This document shows, one piece after another, positions 48,101 through 59,934 of a stretch of DNA of 64,000 nt. This DNA is from Nephrocerus scutellatus (Eukaryota > Arthropoda > Insecta > Diptera > Pipunculidae). Made by a program: the position numbers and the translations under genes. Where the stretch lies: positions 112,331,890 through 112,395,889 of the forward strand of contig OX352761.1 of the NCBI GenBank assembly GCA_947095585.1. Reading direction: 5' to 3'. Each line of letters begins with the position of its first letter. Positions within the stretch are counted from its first letter, which is position 1. Below the pieces are notes generated by a model, which saw only the letters and a program-made list of their open reading frames with translations, did not search any database and was not told the DNA's origin.

Positions 48101-51100
48101 TTAAAATAAGAAGTTCAAAAATGCAAAAAGACCAATTGTAGAGGTGATCCTAAAAGCCAACATGGGTGTTGCTCCGCTACCAACACCATTATCATTAGGT
48201 TTGTTAGTGGTTATAGGTGGGGCTTCTGTGGAAGGTGGTTCCTTATCAAGCTATTAGCAAAAATAAGTAATTAAAATAAAAATAAAATAAAAGACGCAAC
48301 CTACCGATTGCTGCAATTTATTTTGCAATTCCTTGCAGCGATCCAATCGTGTTGGATTGGTTGTTGCCAATTGGCAAATGCGCTTCAATAGACATTTGTT
48401 GTTGCAGCCCTCTGCTAGCTTGGGATCTGCCATTGTAACGTAATAACGCCAGTACTATAGTCGAGAATAAAGTAAAAAGTGTCAGTGTCAATGTCAATGC
48501 CTAGAAATTGCCTTTAACACCACCACAGACTCACTTTTCTCATTAGTTGTGGACTTTCGGCAAATCTGTCCAACAATTCATCAATTGATGCTGGACTCAA
48601 ATCTTTCAAGCCATATTCTTCTCCAAAAATGTATTCCTTGTACCACACAGGGCTGCGATTTGGATGTTCATTGGCTTCGGTCAAATTAAAAATCCACGTC
48701 TCGTGTTCAACAACTTGCTGCAGTCAGTAAAGAAAAATAATTATAATTCAACATGTTGGTCGTGTTGCAGTTTATTTCGTGTTTACCAGTGTTTTTGGCT
48801 CAACTTGATACTTTCTGTAGTTGGGATTCTTGTAGCTGTACGTCGTTAAACTGCCTCCATTCCAAGCGATGTTAATGGCATGCGATTGATTTCCGCTCGA
48901 GTAAAAGACATTCATTTCATCCCAGTGGGTGTGACCATTGAATATACCGCTAATCGTATTGGTGAAACGTTCCACAATGCGATTGTATTCCCTAGCCCAA
49001 ACATTCCAACAGCTGCGCGCTCCCGATGGCATGTGTGCCAAAATGTGCACATATTCTCCAGCGCTCTCAGCAGCAAGAAGTGTATCGTGCAGCCATTGCA
49101 ATTGCCCAGAGAAGAGGGAACCATCATACAAGATCCACCAGTTGAAGGTGTAGCATTCGTTGTTGTTCAATGCGATAATTCTGAAGCCTGGTCGAGGAGA
49201 GACGGTATAGTAGCCGCCCAGCAAAATGGTTTGCTTGGTTTCTTCGGGTAACCAATGGGACCATAATTCCGCAAGATGCTTATACAGCCACAGTGCACTG
49301 AATTCCTCGGGAACAGTTGGCGGACCAAAACTTAAAAAAACAGAAAAAAATTAGGTGATCTCCCACACATACATAAACGAAACCGTGTTAACGTCCCATC
49401 ACACACTTACACATTTAACGGGTGAGCTTCATGGTTACCAACGATCGGATACATAGGAATATCGCCAAGGGCTTCTTTCAAATAATTAAAAACCTTTGTT
49501 AGAGATTTCATGTTTGATTCTCGAGATGTTGTCCAAACGTTATGATCAACAATGTCACCGGTATTGTATATGTAGTCGATTTTTGGATGAGCCCTCTTTA
49601 TATGTTCAATGGCATCAGTAAGCAGGTACCACGGTGTATCACAATGTCGATAATCACCCCACTTGCCAGCTGCATTGCTTGATCCTGCAGCATCATCGAA
49701 AGGACGTTGGCAACACATTGGTTGATCGCATTCAGCCAAAGCTCCTGGCTTATATTGAGGCTGATAGTGGATATCTGTTAACTGGATAATATGTAAGTCA
49801 TTGTTTCCCTTCGCTGGAATACTCGACTTAGGACCGGTGATTTTTAAGCCATCAGTGCCATTTATCTTTATAGACCAGGTATATTCGTCTTGGTTGGCTT
49901 TACAGAAGCTCGCTTGAAAGATCGTTCCGCAAGCGCTCTTCGATGATATCTTACTGTTTAAAATTATATACTGAATTATGGACTGCAAGGACAATGAAAG
50001 GAAGTTGATAGATAGACGATAGATATAGACGAAAAATAGTCACACTTTCTCCTACCAAGTTCAAGTCGATAAGACCTTCGCACACTTCCTTTGATTGCAT
50101 GTCCAGAAGAATGCAGATATGCAGCGCAATTTTTCTAAAGGTGATTTCTCCAGTAGGTCCATTCAGTTCCCCTCCATCCTCGCGAATCATACGAATAAGG
50201 ACGTTGATTGCCGCCCTGCAGGTGGTGCACATAAAAAACTGACAAAGACATAAAATGTTCACATGTAATTCATTGTTTACCCTCATAAGGAGTAGGGGTA
50301 TACCTGATTGGCGGGGCTCATATTTTCAACTTCTGCCGTTAATATATCATTGGTGTGTGTTTTCTTCAGTTTGTCAGACAATTGTCCCAAAGTGGGCGAT
50401 TCGATGCCGGTCTTTAAGAATGCGATATATTCATTTTCAAAGGCATAGGCAATATCGCCTGAATGGAAGCAAGAAAAAATTCGTAAATATGTGTTTTTTA
50501 CTTTTAACTTATTTATAGTGGCAAAGAGTTTCATAAAATAAAAGACCCACTTACTTCATCAAACTACAATGATAAATGATAACGTAGATAGGGACGGAAC
50601 GAGTAAAAAATAATAGAGACCTCAGCTGAAAAAAGAGTTCAGTGGAGAAAACAACGGCATGAATATAGAACTTAAGCTGTACAGAGATCCGGGCACCCCC
50701 AGCGTGTAATGAAAACTATCGAGGCAACTGTAATACAAGAGTGTACACAAACTGGAATGACCTCTTTTCGGCAATCCAAAAGGAGTCTTCAAGCGATGAG
50801 AAGAGCAATTTCATAAACTGCTTAATAGACATATTACTACGGAATTGAAGATCCACAAATGACCGCCAATAACATTAGCAGAACAATAAGCTGAAAGCAG
50901 CTAATATGGATGACTTGTATCATACCAACCAATTCATTGGAAGTAGAAAAGTACCATTACTAGAAGACATTGGACCGCATGGTCTGTCGCGCCGATATTA
51001 ATTAATCCAAAAAATATTATCAAATAACATTTTTCGAGATAATCGTGTTTAATCGGTAAGGGTGCATCCGTTCCATGTGTAATTTTGTTGTACAGTTGCT

Positions 51101-52883
51101 GCAGGAATACTGAGACGGCAATCGGCATGCAACTCTTCTTATACGTAGTAGAAGTATTACAACGCGCACTATCTCGCTTTTGTTGACCGAATGCACAAAC
51201 ATTGTGGACTTGGACCGCAATGAAATGGTCTGTTGTATTATTATTAAATATTAATACTGTATTAATCCAAAAATGTGGCGCCGTGGCTCAGTGGATAGGA
51301 GCATAAGCAATCGAACTTGCCCAGCTATTAAAAAACCACAATCAATATCGTGCCTTCAACGGAAGGAATCTTTAGCCAGATGAAGCAACTCTTACGAGGG
51401 ACGAAGAGATAAACTGTCACAACCTTCATAATTGGGTTGAAATAAATCTACATGTTATCAAAGTATCATCTTCTCAAGTGAAGGTATTGGCCGGAATAAC
51501 CGAATTTGATGGGAGCGCTAAACAATTGTTTTAAAATAAACCTTATTCAACAAAAAAGGTAATTTAAATCGCTTTTAATCGCGACTTTAGTTGAAGTGCA
51601 CTGTGCACTATGTACATGTTTCTTTTATTACTGCACGATAAGAAGTTTTCGATTGTTTTTCTTTGAATTTATGGTTATACTTTAATATTAACTATTTCGA
51701 TGGCATATAACTGATATTTTTGGTAATTAACTCAAAAATGTGATATGATTAGCAGTAAAATAAATGATTCTGAATAAAAATACTTGAAATATATAGGAGT
51801 GACCACTATCAGGTGGATATTTGAGTAACACATACATAGATAACAGTTTGCTCAAAAACTCGTACCTTTAGTAAAGTGTTTCTTTTATGAGTGTAACTAG
51901 ATTCCTCGAAACAAATAATATGTTTTCACGCGCCCATATACGAAAGTGACTGTTTCATACGCTATAAACTAGCTTCGAAAGTAGCCCACAACAACACTAG
52001 TTATGTTATCATATCTCATCATATCATATCTTTGTTATTTACTGCAGTCACAGCGAACACACATTCTCACATTTCTGCTTCTCTCTCGATTTGGCAGAAA
52101 ACCTGGTTTGGACGCGTGAAAAATAGCGTACATGACTCGCAGAAAAGTGCTCATCGTGCTCGTTAGATTCGACCTCGCACGATAAACACCACTTTCCTTG
52201 CTCGTTATGTAATATACTATTTCACACGCCCATAGACGAAAGTGAATGTTTCCTACGCTATAACCTACCCTCGAAAGTAGGCTTTATACACACTAGTGTA
52301 TTAACATAGAAAATACTTTTGTTATTTACTGCAGTCTCAGCGAACACACATTCCCACAGTAGTTTTCCATTGCGCATGTGCAGTTAAGCAGAGAAATTGT
52401 TTTGGTCGTGTGAAAAATAGTGTACATTGCTGGATGAAAATTCCACTTTCCTCGCTCGTTATGTAACATATTATTTTCAGCGATCATATTGAAAAAGTTC
52501 AAATAATACCAAGAGTGCAGAATCAAAGCAATTGGTCACATGTCGTCTGTTTTTTGGAAATTACAATTTCAAATCTGAAAAAGGGATACTTTTTTCACAT
52601 ATTTTCAAATCGTTTAAAAGTTTATAATTAGATAAATAAATCGAATCAATACACCCATACACTTAAAAGCATTTTTAAAATTTCTTCTATAAAGGCAATA
52701 TAAAAAAAACTCTATGCCAATTTTTCTCATTTTTTTAAACTCACTACTGATCTTCGATAGAACGGCATCATCTTCGGTAAAAGTACTTGGAAATTCTAAT
52801 TTTGCAGAATTCAGTGCAACTACACTTGTTGCTAACAGAGCCACGCACAACAAAGTCCAAATCATTTTTTCAAATGGCCGCAC
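48101..52883 (-). CDS. Acid sphingomyelinase (sphingomyelin phosphodiesterase), eight exons
   Basis: Hydrolyses sphingomyelin to ceramide and phosphocholine in lysosomes or outside the cell. Inferred exons: 52883-52745, 50458-50304, 50238-50056, 49982-49411, 49330-48787, 48717-48535, 48454-48305, 48250-48101, 691 aa, all in phase. Residues 1-25 are a signal peptide. A saposin-B domain (about 98-186) holds paired cysteines. The metallophosphatase domain shows the metal-binding blocks LTDIH (about 229), NTGDIVDHN (about 302), VGNHE (about 342), LAHMP and NGHTHWDE. The last exon adds a Pro/Thr linker and a hydrophobic end (MLAFRITSTIGLFAFLNFLF), suggesting a GPI anchor. A second Met six codons in could be the true start. 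Drosophila has several paralogues; I cannot say which one this matches. Confidence 0.95.
50690..50905 (+). mobile_element. Old LINE fragment in sphingomyelinase intron 1
   Basis: Resembles the endonuclease-reverse transcriptase linker of the 40.3-kb copy (GAAGAGCAATTTCATAAACT and CCACAAATGACCG in the same order). Very diverged. Confidence 0.5.
50965..51260 (-). repeat. CGGCGCGACAGACC dispersed repeat, copies 3 and 4
   Basis: GGACCGCATGGTCTGTCGCG (50971-50990) and GGACCGCAATGAAATGGTCT (51211-51230) are reverse-complement relatives of the 36.3- and 42.1-kb copies. Both are followed by ATTAATCCAAAAA. They enclose about 200 bp and may be the two ends of one element. Confidence 0.5.
51277..51345 (+). 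mobile_element. tRNA-derived SINE head
   Basis: GGCGCCGTGGCTCAGTGGAT has a perfect pol III A box (TGGCTCAGTGG). The B-box half is degraded. Same family as 8620-8775. Confidence 0.6.
51920..52490. repeat. Tandem duplication, ~297 bp unit
   Basis: TTTCACGCGCCCATATACGA (about 51923) and TTTCACACGCCCATAGACGA (about 52220) begin two diverged copies. Both continue with ACTGCAGTCnCAGCGAACAC and end with TTTCCTnGCTCGTTATGTAA. In intron 1 of the sphingomyelinase gene. Confidence 0.8.
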
Positions 52884-52950
52884 TACAATAGATTATCACA
52901 GTATTAAGCCACTAAGCGAACTAAAGTTTGCCTATGGATCAGGTGCCCAA

Positions 52951-52956
52951 TTTATA
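52951..52956 (-). promoter_or_regulatory. Possible TATA box of the sphingomyelinase gene
   Basis: TATAAA on the minus strand, 68 bp upstream of the ATG. It would place the start near 52925 with a short leader of about 40 nt; the initiator there is weak. Confidence 0.35.
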
Positions 52957-52959
52957 AGA

Positions 52960-53735
52960 TTAAGAGCGATAAAAATTATATTTTTTTTCTTTTCATTCCC
53001 AATCGATGTTATGTGATGTGTGACAACTACTTGAGATTACATTATTGATCAAAAATCTGTGTGATAAGCAATTACATACTCGAAGTACTGAATTTTGGTC
53101 TATACAGTGTATGTAGCCTTTGCCTCTAATTATCTTTCTAACTCAATCAGTCAGCCTTTCGTTTTGTTTAAGGAATGTTACTTTTCGGCGCTAATTGTTA
53201 GGAGGCTAAGATCACAATTTTCATCAATGAGAAAAGTTACGGTTTACAACACGTGAATATATTCTCATAGTACGTTATATTCCCCCTTATGTGCTTAGGG
53301 CTGTTAGCCAAGTTATAATAATGAATTCTTTAGTAAAGAACCATTTTTTTACTAATTGTTTACGAATCGCATGCAATCAATTTGCTAATTATATTTATAG
53401 TCTGTATATATTTACGAAATTGTTGACAAAAAAATACGAGGATTGATGTGTAAACATATTAGTTCGTATCAGATAGGAAATATGATATAGTGCAATAATT
53501 TTGTTTTGATTTGATTTTATATAATAGACATTTATTTAGTTTTTTTTCTTTGATGCATGAAATTATAGTGATAACTAAAATAAGACACAAATAATTTTAG
53601 TTACATGTTGCATGTTGGCACACGTGTCACAAGCGTCACACACCCACCCCATCTTAACTCAGACAGCAGGAACTCAGGAATCGACACTATACAACCACTC
53701 AGAATGTCACCACTTTTCCCCTCTTTGGGTACTAA
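52960..53735. other. Intergenic, nothing recognised
   Basis: AT-rich, no gene. Confidence 0.4.
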
Positions 53736-53738
53736 GGT

Positions 53739-54050
53739 CCGAATCGATAGACGTAACTACAACAAAAAGCAATGCTTTAAGTGATAGATTTTGATGACTA
53801 CAAGCCTTGGTACAACGTTACATTCCATTCTATTCCATTGCTATAGCATGAGTTGTAGTTGTAGTAACGTGTATCGATTCGATTTTCGAAAGCCATGCTT
53901 TTAGTGACGAATTTTGATGACTACAAGCCTTGCAACAACTTTCTATTCCACTCTATTCCATTGCTATAGCATGAGTTGTAACTGAAGTAACTCCTATCGA
54001 TTCGGACCTAAAAGCATTGCTTTTAGTTATAGTCACGTCTAACGATTCGG
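53739..54050. mobile_element. Foldback element with internal tandem unit
   Basis: Left end CCGAATCGATAGACGTAACT continuing to AGCAATGCTTT; right end AAAGCATTGCTTTT continuing to ACGTCTAACGATTCGG. These form an imperfect inversion of about 40 bp. Inside are two tandem units of about 130 bp (ATTTTGATGACTACAAGCCT...CTATTCCATTGCTATAGCAT). No coding. Confidence 0.75.
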
Positions 54051-54054
54051 TAAT

Positions 54055-54660
54055 TAGAGCTTGGTTTTGCTAAAACCAATTAACCTACACAAACTAGAGC
54101 GGTTGAGTGAGGTTGGTTTGACATTTCATTTCTTAGAAACTACAATGCAGCTTTCAAATAAACTCTATTATGTTCGTGGAAACACTACGATTTAGCGCCG
54201 CAATGTTAGGTGTATTATATCTGCCAAAGAATAAGGAATTAGAATTTAAAAACAGCAGATTTTCTTATTCCAAAGAAGGAATTGTGCAATTGTTTTTGTA
54301 ATTCCTTATTCCTCGGCAATAAAATACGCCTGTTGTTAACCTCCCTCGCCCTCCATCGCCTAGAGTTTCGTCCAGTCAATGTCTACGTTTATACAACAGC
54401 TAAATTAACAATGCTACATTCAAATGACAGTTATAGCAATGGTATAAACGCGACATAGTCATGGCTAGCTAAATTAGCGCTTCCAATTTAGGAGGCTCTC
54501 ACAATGGAAAAACTTATTACTTGGGACTTACAAGACAACATAACGAGCAAACTATTTTTATTTAAAACCAAAATCCATATAATATTGTTAGTCTTATGTA
54601 TTAAGTTTTTCCATTTTTTAGAGCTCCCTTAGAATTTAGCTGTGGTGTAAACGTAGCCAA
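54055..54660. other. Intergenic, nothing recognised
   Basis: No gene or clear repeat. Confidence 0.35.
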
Positions 54661-54661
54661 T

Positions 54662-54928
54662 AGGCGCGTTCGAGATAGCTGAGGGCTCCGAGATTTTCTC
54701 TTTCTCCTCAGTGAAGTGAATTCCATTCAGTCGAACAACATTCTCCACTACCTGTCAGCTCAACAACAAAAACTATTAAAATTCGACTGACAATGTGAAG
54801 TGAGAGAGTGAATCCAAAATAATTTTGTCTCAGAAATATGAAGAAAATTCATCGATTCCTCAGCAAGCAATTGTGTTCTAGTTACTTACGATAAGGAGTA
54901 TACGGAGCCCTCCGCATCTCGAACGCGT
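54662..54928. mobile_element. MITE with CGCGTTCGAGAT ends
   Basis: GCGCGTTCGAGATAGCTGAG-GGCTCCG at the left and CGGAGCCCTCCGCATCTCGAACGCG at the right form an imperfect 25-bp terminal inversion about 267 bp apart. No coding content. Confidence 0.7.
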
Positions 54929-54934
54929 TCAGTT

Positions 54935-56585
54935 CATAACTCAAACGGCCACATTTCGACTAAACATGTAAAACTACTAATAAACTATGTACCGTAGCCC
55001 TTTGGCTATCCAAACGTTCTGAATAATTTAGAATGCCGAAACCCGTTTTTTTTATTTGTCTAGGATATGATTTAAAATCTATTCCGCGTTTTTTTATGTG
55101 TCTGGAACGACCCTGGATCAAGGTGAAATGCAAATAGAACACATAGGACACTTAAAAACGCACGCTATTATAAAAATAATTCCATGATGATATTTTATAA
55201 ATTCTACTCCAAGTGTTCTGACAGGACAGGCAGCTTTTCGAATGCACTATATATGAGCGTGGGCACACAGGCATGGGAATAAAAGTCATGTCAGCGAAAC
55301 AGGTAGGTTTTTAGTGAGTTGAAAAGCGTAAGCTTGATTCCACCGAAAATCCACTGAAAGTCATCTACAAAAGATGACAAACACCCATAAATGCTTCGTT
55401 ATGTATAGCCACAACGTTCATTGGCATGACTTTCATTCCCAAGCTTGTTCAGCCACGCTTTATAAAAATGGGCTGATAGCAGCCAACTTCAAGTGATTAT
55501 CAAACATATATCTAGAGATCCCATCTTTTTCTTGCGGCAAATCTATTGTTTGACGCTAGAAAAAATAAACAATTCTACATTAAAACGTTTTCAAACTTAG
55601 CTTGAGATTGTTGTGAATCACGCTTTTGTACAACTTTTTTTTTGTTTTTGTTGAAATTGAATATATATATATATTCGCATTATTAATGCTCAGTTAATGT
55701 ACCAGTACCTCATCATATAAGTTTGAAGGTTCTTGTTTTTTACTGTCATTCTTATTGATGCAAAATATATATGTCGGTCTCTCTCTTTTTGGCCATCTTC
55801 AAAACTATAAAGTCGACTTTTATTTTTGCTCCTGCCCAAAGTTTTTATTTCCACTGCTTAAATTTCAAGTGTTTAGGTGTTTGGAACCGCTTAAGCGAGC
55901 ATAAAAAAAGTTTAAAACATTTTTTTTTGTTTATGTAAAACGAGGTACGTCATTTATTGTTAATGAAACGCTACAGCCAAAATCTAAATTGTTATTGGTG
56001 CAGATTTAAGCAATTTTTTAAACGTAAAAAATGACTTTTTCTTAATATATTTTTCGCATAAAAAAATAACAGCATAAACCGAATTTAAGAATAATAGTGT
56101 TTCCTTCCCCGTGGCATGACATATTGTATTAAAATTTATTTGTTATAAGGTTACATTTTTTTTCCATATAAAATATAGAAATAAAATAACTTAATATAAG
56201 ATATCCTTAATTAAAGACAAAAACCCAGACAAAATACTACTACCAGTTAATTTTTCGTGCCATCCACCCTGTGATAACTGTCAAAAATTACAAATCTGTT
56301 GTACTGTATACTCTAAGGCAATCGCCTTAAAGCTGAACATATAACTTTCCCTTTTCCACCATTGGTAAATAACCATCAATCAAATCGTAATTAAATGCTT
56401 AGCTGTCAAAAATACACCATATTCCACAATAAAAAATTTTACAAAGGAGGAAACCGCAGGACAGAAACTTTAAATTGCCTTTTTACTGTTTTTTCTCTTT
56501 TTTATTTGTTTTTTGCTGTGCTGCTGCTGTAAGAGCTTGTGCCACAATCGCCATTTTAGTGAGAACTGGAATATAAAATTTATCT
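54935..56585. other. Intergenic and leader of the U-box gene
   Basis: AT-rich with poly-T runs; no gene recognised. The U-box gene's promoter must lie in the last few hundred bases, but I saw no clear TATA box. Confidence 0.4.
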
Positions 56586-56588
56586 AAC

Positions 56589-57932
56589 ATGAGTCTTATA
56601 AATTTTTTAAATCCCAAATTTAAACCTACTATTGAGTGCGATGCCGTATGCGAAGATGGCTACGAAGCTACAAATCTTATATCGGACGATCAGCAGCAAA
56701 TAAATCGTGGTTTTATGGCATTTAATGTAACCAAGCCTCCAGTGGACATACTTTTTGAATTTCCCAAAGCAATCGATATGAAGGTAATTAAAATTTGGAA
56801 TACTTTGGGTTCGCTGCGTTCGACGTCGTTCGAGGTGCACGGAAAGACACCAGAAGGTATCTACGAACGGGTTGGCTTTGTGCGTGACCTCCCGAAGGCC
56901 ACAGACAGTGTGACATTTTGCTACCAAAGTGATTACTCATCCCGCAACAGCAGTCAGTGCGAAAAGGTTTTCTTCTTTAAAACCGCCAGCAAAATCCTAT
57001 CAAACACTACAAGCATTAAGATTACAATCCGCTCGACACATAAATGCGCTCCAATAATGAAGCGAGTACAAATGTGGGGACTGCCTGCACGTTCTCTGGA
57101 AAAAGCTGATCGCGAACTAGTCAAAACCATCTGGAATGAAATTACGAATCCACAGGGCGATTGGCAACCGCCATCTGGGCAGCGTTCGCCCACTCGCAGC
57201 AATATACCCGAACTGAATGATACATCTACATTAAACATTCCTGAAGAGTTTCTAGATGCAATTACATGGGATCTCATGATATTTCCCACAGTGCTGCCTT
57301 CGGGCAAAATTGTCGACCAGTCTACCATTGATAAACACTCTGAGGTGGAATCAAAATGGGGACGACTACCATCTGACCCATTCACCGGCTTGGAATTCAC
57401 CTCACAACGCAAAGCCATACTTGATTTGGCTTTAAAAGCAAGGATTGAAAAGTTTCTCATGGAAAACTCGGAACAATTTAAAACAGTGCCTCGTACATTG
57501 GGAAGCAGTCGAGTGCGTCGCAGCAAGAACCGTCATGCCTCATCATTTGCTAGTCTATATGGCCAGTCCACCAAAACAAGCAGTAGTATCTCATCGTCAT
57601 CATCAGTATCGTCTGCCTCCAATGCCAAACGGGTAAAAATGGACGAATCGGCATATCTGGTGCCTATGGAAAATAATAGAGCAGTAGCAATGTCTTCTAT
57701 TGACACTGCTATTCAGCATGCGCTGCAAAATATTACACGCTTCACTCGACCACCCGCTGAAATCAAGCGGACTAGTTGCATTGGCTGCAAGAGTGAGGAG
57801 TATACACATGAAATACAAACATGCAAGCATTTAGTCTGTCGTCAGTGTCTTGTCCAGCTAACTACAGATCAGATGTGTACATGTAAGACGAGCTTCCGTT
57901 CGGTAGATGTCGAGAGATATCACAAATTCTAG
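56589..57932 (+). CDS. U-box E3 ubiquitin ligase, RNF37/UBOX5 type
   Basis: 447 aa in one exon. Residues 1-170 are the family's N-terminal domain, a beta-rich fold (KPPVDILFEF, KVIKIWNTLG, MKRVQMWGLP). Residues about 219-292 are a U-box, which recruits E2 enzymes without zinc (LDAITWDLMIFPTVLPSGKI, DPFTGLEF). A Ser-rich linker (about 305-345) follows. The C-terminus (397-441) is a zinc-binding RING-like module, CIGC...C-H-C-C...CTC. This U-box plus C-terminal RING order is that of RNF37/UBOX5, a nuclear ligase. It is somewhat shorter than the human protein, mostly in the linker. Start: the first ATG in the context AACATGAG. AATAAA at about 57959 lies close to the stop. Confidence 0.93.
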   Translation: MSLINFLNPKFKPTIECDAVCEDGYEATNLISDDQQQINRGFMAFNVTKPPVDILFEFPKAIDMKVIKIWNTLGSLRSTSFEVHGKTPEGIYERVGFVRDLPKATDSVTFCYQSDYSSRNSSQCEKVFFFKTASKILSNTTSIKITIRSTHKCAPIMKRVQMWGLPARSLEKADRELVKTIWNEITNPQGDWQPPSGQRSPTRSNIPELNDTSTLNIPEEFLDAITWDLMIFPTVLPSGKIVDQSTIDKHSEVESKWGRLPSDPFTGLEFTSQRKAILDLALKARIEKFLMENSEQFKTVPRTLGSSRVRRSKNRHASSFASLYGQSTKTSSSISSSSSVSSASNAKRVKMDESAYLVPMENNRAVAMSSIDTAIQHALQNITRFTRPPAEIKRTSCIGCKSEEYTHEIQTCKHLVCRQCLVQLTTDQMCTCKTSFRSVDVERYHKF

Positions 57933-57934
57933 GA

Positions 57935-58730
57935 TGGAAGTTACATCTCACGCAGTGCAAATAAATTGTATTTGTATTTTAAGCCACCGTTTAGTTATTT
58001 TTAGTCATTTAATGGTCGGTTCCTATCGACTTAGGAAGCTTTTTCCTTTTTTTTTTGTTGCGCAAACGATACCGCAACAATTGTTACCATAGTCAATTTT
58101 AAAACAATTTGCGTTTAAAAAGATTTGCAAAGTATATTATTCAAAATTTGAATATAAAGATGGTCAATATGGCAATAATCATAAAATATTTTGGAACAGA
58201 CCATAACTACTAGAAAACTATTGCAACAATAATGACATGTCAACTAGTGCGAAACTTAACATTAGTAATACGCGCATTTATCACGAATACCGAATATATT
58301 GTTGCGTTATACCTTATACATATAGTTATATTGTAATATCTAAAAAATATGTAACCAGTCTTGTGTATTGCGACACATAAATAACATTAACTAGAATATT
58401 AAAAATAATAATTATATTATATACCTAATTGAAGTGAATAAATTGAAATATTTAGATTTTCGAATGTAAAAGTTATCTTTCACTGTACATCTGTAGCTGT
58501 AACTGCCAAATAGAAAATATAACTACATTTTTGATTCGATCTAGCAATGTTTTGGTACGGAGATTCCAAGATGAATCCACACATACAAATAGCGATGCCT
58601 TAGAAATTGTAATATATATCTAAATAACAATCTTCATTTTAAGTTTTCTCTTTGTTAGGTACATATAGTGAAATGCGAAGAAATGCGTCACCTCTGCAAT
58701 ACAGTGTATTTTAAACAAGTAAATGTGAGA
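57935..58730. other. 3' flank of the U-box gene, nothing recognised
   Basis: Very AT-rich, with several AATAAA-like hexamers. Confidence 0.4.
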
Positions 58731-58734
58731 AACC

Positions 58735-59000
58735 TTTTTTTGAACTTTTGATAGTTGGTTAAAAAAGTCCTCATAGAAGTTGAAAAAAAAAACTTTACAC
58801 GCGATACACATGACATGATGACGCTTTAAAATGTTCCATAAGACTAAGAGTTGGCTAAAAAGACATCAAGAATTTGAAAACCCAACTTTCACACATGTTA
58901 CACGCGCCACACCCCACACGGGTCACGCGCGAAATGGTCATGCGACTGAGCTGAGTGAGCTGCTCACAAAATTTCCGCTCTCGAGAAGGTCTAAAAGTTG
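58735..59000 (-). repeat. Dispersed satellite-like repeat, copy 4
   Basis: Reverse-oriented copy of the 36.4-kb unit: GAGCTGCTCACAAAATTTC, CACACATGTTACACGCGCC and TTGGCTAAAAAG blocks in inverted order. Confidence 0.65.
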
Positions 59001-59039
59001 CTTAGAAACGAACTCAAAGCAGTTAAAAAAAATTCTCTT

Positions 59040-59130
59040 ATCGGCGATATGTGCAAAGTTTGAATAAAATTGGGTTAATTTTTAATAAATATATGGGAGT
59101 CATTCGGCTCTAGGGCCCGATCAATTCCAA
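59040..59130 (-). repeat. Foldback-family piece, left of the LINE
   Basis: TGTGCAAAGTTTGAATAAAA, TATGGGAGTC and GGGCCCGATCAATTCC match an arm of the 7.8-8.4-kb foldback element. Confidence 0.6.
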
Positions 59131-59134
59131 AAAT

Positions 59135-59930
59135 GTTTTCAGGTGGATTTCTATCCCCTTCTATGGAATTTAGTAGTGAACGAGCTGATGATACATATGA
59201 TAAGAGAGAGCTGCAGAGTGATCGCCTGTGCGGATGACGTTGCTATTGCCGTTTTAGGAAAACACCTTAACACCCGGAAATAACTTACAGAATGCTCTTA
59301 ACAAGCTAACTAGATGGGCAGATCGTTGTGGTCGGGGACTAAAACCCCGCAAAAAAACTAAAGTTCCACATGTTGACCCACCCTCCATAAATGGGAGAAG
59401 CTCGTCCTTCTCCGATAAAGCTAAATATCACGATCCCATTTTGGACAGAAAGCTAAGCTGGAAATCTAATAAAAAAGAAAGAGTTCGTATAGCCACAATG
59501 GCACTCTTCTTCGAAAACAAATGGGTTATTCAACCATTGGCGATATATTTCGGTATAAAGAGTTTGATCTCTCTAAACAGATTGGACATAATTGCTACGA
59601 TTGGTGTCATTACTGTCTTCTAGGCAAGCATGTATTGTATTTTCCAATGACTTCTCCAAAAGCTTCATGGACAAGGAGAAGAAAGAACTCGTTCTTCATC
59701 TTCTCTGCACATGCACAGCTCTTTCTCTAAAGCGTAAGCTCCATTGAGGAACCTTCTTTTAAAACTACCTTAAATATTTGCCAAGCACTGATATCTTCTA
59801 CGCTTAATTCGAAGCTCCAACTGGTTCAACGAGTAGGGCGAGAAATCCTCTCGATCCATGTGGCATCACAATGGACCATCTATTAATCTAAGTGGGTCGG
59901 TTTTCTGTCGACAGCCACCCCACCTGTTGA
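59135..59930 (+). mobile_element. I/LOA-type LINE fragment
   Basis: Reads FYPLLWNLVVNEL, then CRVIACADDVAIAVLGKHL (ADD catalytic box) and ADRCG, and after many shifts a C-terminal zinc-finger-like LLCTCTALS followed by MWHHNGPSINL. It sits between two pieces of the foldback family, so it probably inserted into one copy. Confidence 0.8.
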
Positions 59931-59934
59931 CCAA

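Noticed and set aside
48880..49251. Plus-strand frames over the sphingomyelinase catalytic region
   Set aside because: Shadows of minus-strand exon 5.
51277..51345. Functional tRNA gene
   Set aside because: A good A box but no B box, and no cloverleaf can be completed; treated as a SINE head.
56954..57526. 190-aa open frame on the minus strand
   Set aside because: Exactly antisense to the U-box gene; no domain. A shadow of the real frame.
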